A stretch of 64,000 bases of DNA from Charina bottae (lineage: Eukaryota > Chordata > Lepidosauria > Squamata > Charinaidae): the NCBI GenBank assembly GCA_023362775.1, contig JALMGJ010000018.1:1-64000 (forward strand). The letters are read 5' to 3'. The notes under the pieces are model-generated. The model was given only the letters and a program-made list of their open reading frames with translations, was not told the DNA's origin and searched no databases. This document shows positions 52,933 through 61,964 of this stretch, in pieces; the stretch's first letter is position 1; every line of letters starts with the position of its first letter. Made by a program: the position numbers and the translations under genes.

Positions 52933-53201
52933 TTTGTTTGTTAGCCGAAGAGCCAGCGTTGTCCAAAGACGCTTCCACGGTCATGTGGCCGGCATGACGT
53001 GTGCAGAACGCTGTTACCTACCCACCGAAGTGGTACCTATTCATCTACTTGCATTTGCATGCTTTCGAATTGCTAGGTTGGCAAGAGCTGGAGCTAGTGT
53101 GGGAGCTCACTCCGTCACGCGGGACTAGGGATTCGAACCTCCGAACTTGCAATCTTCCGATCAACAAGCCTGGCGTCTTACCTGCTGAGCCACCATGCCC
53201 C
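52933..53201 (-). mobile_element. BovB-tailed tRNA-SINE, 3'-truncated
   Basis: Head, boxes and middle of the SINE are present on the minus strand (box B GGTTCGAATCC), but the BovB-like tail is missing: similarity starts at GTTTGTTAGCCGAAGAGCC. The missing tail together with the sharp junction to the inverted-repeat arm suggests a rearrangement rather than a simple insertion. Confidence 0.8.
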
Positions 53202-54639
53202 TTAAGACCCCCACCTTAAGGTTGTGCATTTTACTATGTTAATTAACCCTTAGGTTACAGCTAGGTCAGCTTGCGGTCTCATAACTAGGTCGTTCTGTGT
53301 TTTCTGAATATTTCGAAACCAATCTTCCTTTTTTCCCAAGTACAACAGGACTTCTACCTGCTGTCAGTCACCTGTTCAACCCACATCCTCTTGAAACTTA
53401 ACCACAAGCATCTAATAGCAGGCAAGCATTAAACAATTTTCGTAAGGCTACCGGGGCCCTCAATTCCTGGTCTAATTTGAAGAGGGAAGAGCTTGGAGTC
53501 TTAAGGAATCCCTGCAGAGAGCCGTTGTCATAATAAAGGAGGCAGACAAAGTGGGACTATGGCAATTCAGAGAAGACAGAGATAAGTGGATGACACAATT
53601 AGTTAATTGATAATTCAAGAGCAGATGTCTCACTTCTGCAATTATTTCAGAAATAGGAAGCATTTTAGAAAACTGAGTGGCAGTGGAATCACTTATTTGA
53701 GACAAATCTTGTGGCTTTGGTGATGTGGATCAGGTTGGCATAGACATCAGTAGAGGGAAAGCAAAAGGGAGAAATGACACAAATACATCATTGTGGTGAC
53801 TGTGGTGATACAATGCAGAGGGCATCATTTTCACATAGGTTTATTAAGGATTCCACTGCCCCCATAGCTTGAATTGCTTCACTGAAGTAAATCTAAGTTG
53901 CTTCATACAGGCTACATTTGTCTGTCTATCTGTCTATCTATCAAATTTATATGGCCGCCCATCTCACACAAAGTGATTCTGGGCGGCATACAACAATTAA
54001 TTAAAGCAATAAATATTATATAAATAAATATATATAATAAATAAATATTGGAGAACTCATGCAGATTCAGGCTCCAATATAGGCCAGAAGTTACAAAATT
54101 ACTATATTCATTTCTGAAGATCATTCAGTGGTCTGTTAGAACCAGTGAATGGAGCACAGCTTAACATAGTATAAGCTTGTGCACAGAAAAATAATATTGT
54201 TTAAAAACAGAGCCAGCGAGCATGTTAGAGAGATCCAGGTTAAGAGATCTCTGCTAAGAGCTGCATGGAGAAAAGGGGGAAAAATCTCCTAGGCCCATCC
54301 ATGGCCTAAGATGGAGAGTTGAGGCCTAGCACATGGCCTCTCCATGGAAGTACCAGCAGCCGCATGGTCCTTCTTCTCCGGTGGAAGCAGCAGAGAGAGC
54401 TGACTACGAAGGGAGGAGGAGGAAGTGGGAGTGGCAACAAAACAACTTCCTCAAAGACATGAATTGCACCCTGGGATGAACTCATCTACATGCAAATGAG
54501 GCATGTTGATTTGCTGAATTTCCAACAGTTTCATGGGTAGTCCTATAGATATGCATTAACCGTATTCTTAAACTAAAAATAAAAAATGAAACTTACCTCT
54601 TTAATGTGAAGTTGCCTAAATTTGAAATATTTTTTTAAA
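53202..54639. other. Intergenic; LINE tail
   Basis: No gene seen. About 53,935-54,050 is a minus-strand LINE 3' tail (ATGGCCGCCCATCTCACAC, CTGGGCGGCATACAAC) preceded by TCTG/TCTA repeats. Confidence 0.4.
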
Positions 54640-54704
54640 TAAATCGTGATCTCCCAGGGAACCCCTAGTGACCTCTCACAGAACCCTGGTTGAGAAACCC
54701 TGTG
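54640..54704 (-). mobile_element. hAT element terminus
   Basis: The minus strand reads CAGGGTTTCTCAACCAGGGT, then GAGGTCACTAGGGGTTCC, a typical hAT terminal sequence. Only this end is recognisable. Confidence 0.55.
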
Positions 54705-54707
54705 CTA

Positions 54708-54780
54708 GAAGGACCCCCAGATTGCACACCATGTCTGTCTGGGGCAGTGCCACCCCATCCAGCACCAAAGGCATAGTATT
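54708..54780 (-). pseudogene. CR1/L2/L3 LINE fragment
   Basis: Matches the same region as 59,765-59,830 (GTCTGTCTGGGGCAGTGCCA, ACCCCATCCAGCACCAAAG). Confidence 0.6.
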
Positions 54781-55194
54781 AATAAAGATGTGCCAAAAGG
54801 TTCCTTTCAATTAAGTCAAAATGTCTTGACCCAGAAAATTGTTCTGATGTCACTGGAAGTGTTCCAAAGTTCTCTGGATTTTACCACAAATGTTCTGATC
54901 TCAAAATGGGTCATCCTAAATGTGGAATAGAGATTGGATTAATTCATCTTGAGGTTGGAACACTTCCAGTAAGACTTCCATATATCCTAAGGTTTCATCC
55001 TGTTGGTGAGAATGGAACAGAGCTATTCCAACATTGGGATGTTAAATATTTTGAACACCTCCGATTAGTAAATGTTCACATAAGAAGCTGCAGAACAGTA
55101 AGATCACAGAATTTTTAAAAGAAATTTAGTGGAACATATAGGAAATATTTGTAATTGCTGGACTAGTAAAATATTTCAGCATACTATATAGGAT
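54781..55194. other. Unassigned, with a 15-bp inverted repeat
   Basis: ACTGGAAGTGTTCCA (54,852-54,866) and its perfect complement (54,956-54,970) enclose about 90 bases. A MITE is possible; no duplication was found. Confidence 0.35.
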
Positions 55195-58100
55195 TTGGAA
55201 AATCCAAGATGGCGGACACGAGCAGACGCCAGCTTCTGCTCCAGGAGGAAGATCCATAACCCCCTCAAACCCCCTCAAACCTTCCTGATATCTTCGGCGG
55301 GGTGACGCGGAGCTTTGCGGTGGCGGCGGGACCCATTCGGAGGCTGACAGAGTTGGAGGATGGCCCCCCCGGGACAGACAACCCCCTGGGATAGACGACC
55401 AACCCCCCTGGGACAAGCAAACGTTCGGGGGTGTGGCAACGAGGAGTTCGACGGACAGAGCCTGGTGTGGGGGTCTTTTCCCGGGCAAGTTTTCTCCGGA
55501 GCTGCGCCGGAGCTGTGGAGGTGCAGTGGGTCCAGAGTCGCCCTTTCGGGGACGGACGCCCCCCCCGAGACAGTCGCCCCCCCCAGGACAGACAACCCCC
55601 CTGGGACAAACAACGTTGGGTGTGTGGCAAATCCCGGCGTTATAATCGACGGAGGCTGCCGGGGTTGGAGGCAGGCCAAAGTTGTATCATGCTAATGGGC
55701 CCCGGTGAAGTCCAGGAGACCCAGGAAGATTACTGGCATGGCTGGCCCATTGCAGGGGGGGCTGGAAAATACTTGGGACACCACCACCCCCGGCGAAAGA
55801 ACGGAGCAGTTCCATCAGCGAGCCTGGACAGACCTGAGTGGGACTCCTGTTTGTTCGATGGACTCTGGGGGATCCAGACTTAGACCTTTTTGGACTTTGG
55901 GGCTCTATGAGGAATGGGTTGGAAGAACAAACCCATGTTTGTCATCACAGACTTTATATTATTTATATCATTTTAACATCTAATTTTAACACCTGATCTG
56001 CTTGGCAGATATAGTGGAGGATTGACCACCCCCAGTTGATTAGGGCGGCAGAAGGCTGGGAGGTCCCTTGGTGTGAGTGTGGTGCCCCCCTTGTAAGTGA
56101 GAGTGACAAGGGGGGGGACTAAGATTGTATGAGTTATGAGAGAGTACCTACCCTTGAGTGAGAGGCAGGGTAGGTAGGAGTGTTTGAGTCCCTTGCTGTG
56201 GCTAGTGAGAGAGGCCCGGGAGGGAACAGTGAGAGTGGGTGAGCTATATGGGGTTTCAGAGGGAGCTGGGGGTTATACCTGAAGATCTGCAACACGGTCC
56301 AGCGGTGGTCTTGGCCGCAGCCTGGAATAAGGAGGCGGCTGAGGCCTTGGACAAGATCGCGCCTATGCGACCTCTCTTGCCTCGTTCGACCCGTCACTCC
56401 CCGTGGTTCACGGAGGAGTTGAGGGTTTTGAAGAGGGTTAAGAGACGTCTGGAGTGCCGCTGGAGGAAGACGAAGACTGAATCTGACCGGACACAATCTA
56501 AAGCCGCTATTAGGGCCTACCTTGTGGCGGTAAGAGCGGCGAAACGTGAATATTTCTCCGCTCTTATTGCGTCTGCAGAATGCCGCCCGACGGCCCTGTT
56601 TAAGATTACTAGATCTCTTTTGGGTCACGAAGATACGGTGACCCATTTACAGGGCCGGTCGGAAGAGTTCGCTGAGCATCTGCAGGACAAAATCGCTCAG
56701 ATTCATTCTAAGTTAAACTCTAAGTGTGAGGCACAATCTGGGGAGATGCCAGAGGTACGTACTTACCCTGTTATTTGGGAACAGTTTGACCCTGTTGGGC
56801 CTGATGAAGTAGACAGAATCCTCCGGATTGTAAACGCCACCACATGTCATCTAGACCCGTGTCCCTCCTGGCTGGTTAAATCAGCCCGGGAGGTTACATG
56901 TGGTTGGGTCCAGGCGATGATTAATACATCTTTGGGGGAGGGGGTGTTTCTGACAGTCTTCAAGAAGGCGTTGGTGCACCCCCTCCTCAAGAAGCCTTCC
57001 CTGGACCCTACTGTTTTAAACAACTTTCGTCCTGTCTCCCACCTTCCCTTTTTGGGAAAGGTGGTTGAGAAGGTGGTGGCGTTGCAACTCCAGAGGATTC
57101 TGGATGGAACGGATTATCTAGACCCCTTTCAGTCAGGTTTCAGGCCGGGATATGGGACAGAGACTGCATTGGTCGCGCTTATGGATGATCTTTGGTGGGA
57201 GCGAGATGGAGGGAGTGCATCCATTCTCGCTCTCTTGGACCTCTCAGCGGCTTTTGATACCGTCGACCACGGTATCCTTTTGGGGCGGCTCAGGGAATTG
57301 GGGGTGGGCGGCGATGTTTTATGCTGGTTCGCCTCCTTTCTCCAGGACCTTTCCCAATCGGTGGTAATAGGAGAGGAGAGATCTGACCCTCGACCCCTCT
57401 TGTGTGGGGTGCCGCAGGGTTCGGTTCTCTCTCCTCTCCTATTTAACATCTATATGCAGCCGCTGGGTAAGATCATCCGTCACCATGGGATGAGGTATCA
57501 CCAGTACGCTGATGATACCCAGTTGTACATCTCCATCCCGGGTGAAGTAAGTGTTGCAGTCGACACCCTTTCCCAGTGTCTGGAGGCTGTAGGGGCCTGG
57601 ATGGGGCACAACAGGCTTCAGCTGAACCCTGGTAAGACGGAGTGGCTGTGGATTGATGGCCTCTCGATTTCCAGGAAGTTGTCATCTTTAACTCTGGATG
57701 GGGTGGCACTACCCCGTTCAGATTCAGTGCGAAACTTGGGGGTCCTCCTGGACTCACGACTCCTGCTCGAGGAGCAGGTGGCAGTCGTGGCCAGGAGGGC
57801 CTTTGCACAGCTTCGGGTTGTGCGCCGGTTGCGCCCCTTCCTGGATCAGGAGGCCCTCCGAACAGTCACTCATGCCCTTGTCATCTCCCATATAGATTAT
57901 TGCAACGCGCTCTACATGGGGCTACCCTTGAAGAGTATCCGGAAGCTTCAGCTGGTCCAGAATGCGGCTGCACGGGTAGTTTTGGGTGCTATGAGATCAG
58001 CACATGTAACACCGCTACTCCGTGAGCTGCATTGGGTACCAGTTTGCTTCCAGATCCAATTCAAGGTGTTGGTTGTCACCTTTAAAGCCCTATATGGCAT

Positions 58101-58545
58101 GGGACCAGGGTATTTGAGGGACCGTCTTGTCCCGACCATATCCACCCGCCCCACCCAATCATGCAGGGAGGGCATGCTTCGGATCCCTTCATCAAAAGAA
58201 TTCCACCTAGCGGGATCCAGGAGGCGTGCCTTCTCTGCAATAGCACCCACCCTGTGGGATAACTTGCCCCCTGAGGTGAGACTGGCACCCTCGCTCCTGG
58301 CCTTTAGGAAGTCCTTGAAGACCTGGCTCTGCCGCCGTGCCTGGAGTGAAGGAAATGATAGTTCCTCCTGGGGGTGGTTGGCTTAGTGGTTTCCCTCCTT
58401 TTAAGAACAGACCATCTTTTGGATTTTTATTTTTTATTTTTATAGCTGTTTTAAATGTATAGGTTTTATCTTTTATATTGTGATTGTAAACCGCCCAGAG
58501 TCTACCACGGTAGAGATGGGCGGGGATAAATCCAAATAATAAATA
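55195..58545 (+). mobile_element. CR1/L2/L3-group LINE lacking endonuclease
   Basis: It starts at CCAAGATGGCGGACACGAGC, runs through a 1-kb GC-rich leader, then a 715-codon RT frame, and ends with GATTGTAAACCGCCCAGAGT and an AATAATAAATAAAT tail. The tail is the source type of many fragments in the window. No endonuclease domain is visible between leader and RT, though related LINEs carry one, so the copy seems internally deleted. Confidence 0.85.
56239..58386 (+). CDS. LINE reverse transcriptase ORF, 715 codons open
   Basis: The frame has no internal stop. It begins with a linker (HSPWFTEELRVLKRVKRR, WRKTKTESDR) found between endonuclease and RT in this group. RT follows: LNNFRPVSHLPFLGKVVEK, DPFQSGFRPGYGTETAL, LLDLSAAFDTVDHGILL (about residue 335), GVPQGSVLSPLLFNIYM, catalytic YADD in YHQYADDTQLYIS (about residue 423), LQLNPGKTEWLWI, then the C-terminal part LHWVPVCFQIQFKVL and FRKSLKTWLCR. 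The true start would lie upstream in an intact element; the first Met here is only the frame's opening. Without endonuclease it should not integrate efficiently on its own. Confidence 0.88.
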   Translation: MSYMGFQRELGVIPEDLQHGPAVVLAAAWNKEAAEALDKIAPMRPLLPRSTRHSPWFTEELRVLKRVKRRLECRWRKTKTESDRTQSKAAIRAYLVAVRAAKREYFSALIASAECRPTALFKITRSLLGHEDTVTHLQGRSEEFAEHLQDKIAQIHSKLNSKCEAQSGEMPEVRTYPVIWEQFDPVGPDEVDRILRIVNATTCHLDPCPSWLVKSAREVTCGWVQAMINTSLGEGVFLTVFKKALVHPLLKKPSLDPTVLNNFRPVSHLPFLGKVVEKVVALQLQRILDGTDYLDPFQSGFRPGYGTETALVALMDDLWWERDGGSASILALLDLSAAFDTVDHGILLGRLRELGVGGDVLCWFASFLQDLSQSVVIGEERSDPRPLLCGVPQGSVLSPLLFNIYMQPLGKIIRHHGMRYHQYADDTQLYISIPGEVSVAVDTLSQCLEAVGAWMGHNRLQLNPGKTEWLWIDGLSISRKLSSLTLDGVALPRSDSVRNLGVLLDSRLLLEEQVAVVARRAFAQLRVVRRLRPFLDQEALRTVTHALVISHIDYCNALYMGLPLKSIRKLQLVQNAAARVVLGAMRSAHVTPLLRELHWVPVCFQIQFKVLVVTFKALYGMGPGYLRDRLVPTISTRPTQSCREGMLRIPSSKEFHLAGSRRRAFSAIAPTLWDNLPPEVRLAPSLLAFRKSLKTWLCRRAWSEGNDSSSWGWLA

Positions 58546-59169
58546 AATTTGCTCTTTTGTGCTTTGGAAAAAGACTGTGAGGTTTTAAAAAGTTGCAGTG
58601 GATTTTGGCATTATACAATCTTAAGGAATTTAATGGATAGATGAATTTCCCTCTTTTGCTATGAAAAGCTTTTCTAAAAAAAATATTCTATGCTTTCTGA
58701 CTCAAAGCAACCTTTTAAGGATTTCATCTGATATAAATTTGTGTCCTGAATAACATCCCTGATTGCTAGTATTCAGACAAGGATTTTTAGTCATCTTAAA
58801 GGAGTCTCAAATGCAGGAGCTGATATTTTCTGTTTCTTTCTTCCTTACATTAAAAAAAAATAAGGTGGATTTCTGTATTCTTTTGGGATTGTTTTAATTA
58901 TCAGCAGTTTAATAGCTCTTTTATAAGCTGGTTTGGAACAGGCTTTTCTAATATTTTAAAACCATCATTATGGTTGGAGACAAGAAATCATACTATTAAT
59001 ATGTATTCTTGTCAGCCATTATACAACAAATACAACAAATATAAATACATGATAAAATATAAATATGATGAAGTCCAGATGGTTAAAAGTCTCTATCAAT
59101 CTGCAAGTAAAGCAGGCCGTTCTAGGGAGCTAGCCATCCCCAGGAACACCTATTATCCTTCCCACCCAG
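58546..59169. other. No gene seen
   Basis: AT-rich unique-looking sequence between two LINE copies. Confidence 0.4.
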
Positions 59170-61030
59170 GCGGGATGGCAAAACCAGGATTTTAATCTTT
59201 TACGGAAGTCCAGGAGCGAGGGGGCCTGCCTCACCTCCGGGGGAAGGACGTTCCAGAGGGCACTACCGCAGAGGAGGCACGCCTCCGTGACCCCGCCAGA
59301 TGGAATTCTCTAACGGATGGAGTCTGTAGCATGCCCTCTCTGCTTGCCCGGGTGGGACGGGTCGATGTAATGGGGATGAGATGGTCCCTCAGGTAACCTG
59401 GCCCCATGCCATGTAGGGCTTTAAAGGTCATAACCAACACCTTGAATTGGACCCAGAAGCAAACTGGAACCCACTGTGCGAGTGCAGCTCGCACAGCAAA
59501 GGTGTTACATGTGCCATCCTTGGGGCACCTAAGATTGCCCGCACGGCTGCATTCTGGACCAGCTGTAGCTTCCGGATACTCTTCAAGGGTAGCCCCATGT
59601 AGAGCACATTACAGTAGTCTATGTGGGAGATAACCAGGGCATGAGTTACCGTTCAAAGGGCCTCTCGGTCAAGGAAGGGGCGTAACTGGCACACAAAACC
59701 AAGTTGCGAAAAGGCTCTCCTGGCCACAACTGCCACCTGCTCTTCGAGTAGGAGTCGTGAGTCCAGAGGACACCCAAGTTACGCACTGGGTCTGTCTGGG
59801 GTAGTGCAACCCCATCCAGAACTAAAGATGACAATTTCCCAGATACCAAGGAGCCATTAATCCACAGCCACTCTGTCTTACCAGGGTTCAGCCGAAGCCT
59901 GTTTTCCCCCATCCAGACCCCTACAGCCCCCAGGCACTTGGACAGGATGGTCACTGCATCACTTACTTCACCCGGGATGGAGATGTATAACTGGGTATCA
60001 TCGGCATATTGATGATACCTCAGCCCGTGGTGATGTATGATCTCGCCCAGTGGTTTCATGTAGATGTTAAAAAGGAGTGGTGAGAGTACCCACAAAGGAG
60101 GGCCTGTGGACTGGCTCTCTCGCTCCCTATCAACACCAACTGGGACCGGCCCTGGAGGAAGGAGGTGAACCAGCGCAGAACCACACCACCCACCCCCAAC
60201 TCCCTGAGCCGTCCCAGAAAGATACCATGGCTGACGGTATCGAACGCCACTGAGAGGTCAAGAAGAGCGAGAATGGATGCACTGCCCCCATCCCGCTCCC
60301 GCCAAAGATCATCCATAAGTGTGACCAATGCCGTTTCCATCCCATAACTGGGCCTGAAACCTGACTGAAAGGGTCCAGATAATCCATTTCATCCAGAATC
60401 CTCTGGAGCTGCAATGCCACCACTTTCTCAACCACCTTCCCCAAAAAGGGGAGATGGGAGACTGGATGAAAATTGTCCAGTATATTAGGGTCCAGCAATG
60501 GTTTCCTGAGGAGAGGGCACACCAGCACTTCCTTAATGGCTGCTGGGAACAACCCCTCTCTCAAAGATGTATTTACCGTCATCTGGACTCAGCCACATGT
60601 CACCTCCTGAGCTGCTTTCACCAGCCAGGAGGGACTTGGATCTAATTGGCAGGTGCTGGCATTTACAGTCCAGAGGATCGTGTCTACTTTCTTGGGTTTA
60701 ACAGGGTCAAACTGTTCCCAGATAACGTGGTAAGAACGTTCCCTGGGTATCTCCTCAGACTCTGTCTCATGCTCGGAGTCCAACTGAGAATGGATCTGAG
60801 CGATTTTATCCTGCAGGTGCCCAGAAAATTCCTCAGCACAGCCCTGTAGATGAATTTCTGACTCCCCTCTCCCCAGAAGGGACTGGGTAATCTTAAACAG
60901 GTCACTCTGCAGATGCAATAAGAGTGGAGAAATACTGATGTTTCGCCGCTCTTACCGCCACAAGGTAGGCCTTAATAGCGGCTCTAGCTTGTGTTCAGTC
61001 ATATTCGGTCTTTGTCTTCCTCCAGCGATG
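59170..61030 (-). pseudogene. CR1/L2/L3 LINE ORF2, frameshifted copy
   Basis: Minus-strand pieces in changing frames cover most of the 715-codon frame above: FKITQSLLGRGESEIHLQGC, then DKIAQIHSQL, PFLGKVVEKVVALQLQRIL, LLDLSVAFDTVSHGIFL, then LSPLLFNIYMKPLGEIIHHH and YHQYADDTQLYIS (YADD kept), and [20 protein letters not shown]. It is cut at about 61,030 by a hAT-type terminus, inside the WRKTKTE linker. At least five frameshifts. Confidence 0.82.
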
Positions 61031-61038
61031 CTCTAGGC

Positions 61039-61960
61039 CAAAGGTCGGCAAACTTTTTATGCCGGGAGCCATTTTGACATGCTTGTGCACATTTTGAAAT
61101 GCTCGAGAGCCAGGGGGCGGGGTTTGCGGGTGGGGGCCAATCGCGTGGAAGGGGGCAGGGTTTGCGGGTGGGGGCCAATCGCATGGAAGGGGGCGGGGTT
61201 TGCGGGCGGGAGCCAATCGCGTGGAAGGGAGTGGGGATTGGGGGCGGGATCTAATCGTGTGGAAGGGTAAGATACAGGGCTGCGCTGCGCTTGGCCGGCC
61301 GTCCCGGCCCTCGCTCACCTTCCATGGCCGGTCCTCGCGGGCCGCCGGCGACACTCCCATCCTGCTGCACCCCAGCTCTCCAAGGCGCGCAGGCTGGCCA
61401 AGGCGGAGGCGCTGCTGGCGGCGCGGGTCTCTGAGCCGGTCCAGGCGCGCTGGCGCTGGGCTGTGAAGCTGGATGAGCCGCCGGACCTGGAGTGCTTCCG
61501 CGCGCAGCTGAGCGAGGCCCCGCGCTGGTCTTTTTGGAGCGCTTCCGCGCACAGCTGAGCGAGGCCCCGCACCGGTCTTTTTGGAGTGCTTCCGCGCGCA
61601 GCTGAGCGAGGCCCCGCGCCGGTCTTTTTGGAGCGCTTCCGCGCGCAGCTGAGCGAGGCCCCGCGCCGGTCTTTTTGGAGCGCTTCCGCGCGCAGCTGAG
61701 TGAGGCCCCGCGCCGGTCTTTTTGGAGTGCTTCCGCACGCAGCTGAGCGCTGGGCTGTGGAAATGCGCTCCAAAAAGACCGGTGCGGGGCCTCGCTCAGC
61801 TGCGCGCAGAAGCTCTCCAAAAAGTCCAGCGCGGGGCCTCGCTCAGCTGCGCGCGGAAGCGCTCCAAAAAGACTGGCGCGGGGCCTCGCTCAGCTACGCG
61901 CGGAAGCGCTCCAAAAAGACCGGCGTGGGGCCTCGCTCAGCTGCGTGCGGAAGGACAGGT
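61039..61960 (+). mobile_element. hAT-ended GC-rich composite, second copy
   Basis: The terminus CAAAGGTCGGCAAACTTTTT and the following 150 bases match 51,526 onward, with GCGTGGAAGGGGGCGGGG-type blocks amplified. It continues into the captured coding-like stretch (61,380-61,493) and the inverted 47-bp minisatellite. The right terminus is not found; copia-derived sequence follows at about 61,965. It sits in the minus-strand LINE copy. Confidence 0.6.
61494..61957. repeat. 47-bp minisatellite, six direct and four inverted units
   Basis: Direct units containing GCTTCCGCGCGCAGCTGAGC start at 61,494, 61,541, 61,588, 61,635, 61,682 and 61,729. The complementary units (CTCCAAAAAGACCGG) follow at 61,771, 61,818, 61,865 and 61,912. 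All spacings are exactly 47 bp. The array is thus a giant palindrome. Its many overlapping open frames (Arg/Ala/Gln-rich) are repeat products. Confidence 0.92.
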
Positions 61961-61964
61961 TGGT

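Noticed and set aside
55265..55883. Overlapping frames of 110-150 codons on both strands
   Set aside because: They fall in the GC-rich leader of the LINE. None shows a domain and they overlap each other in all frames.
61494..61957. Regular 47-bp repeats considered as a CRISPR array
   Set aside because: There are no unique spacers, the units are contiguous, the second half is inverted, and the genome is a vertebrate.
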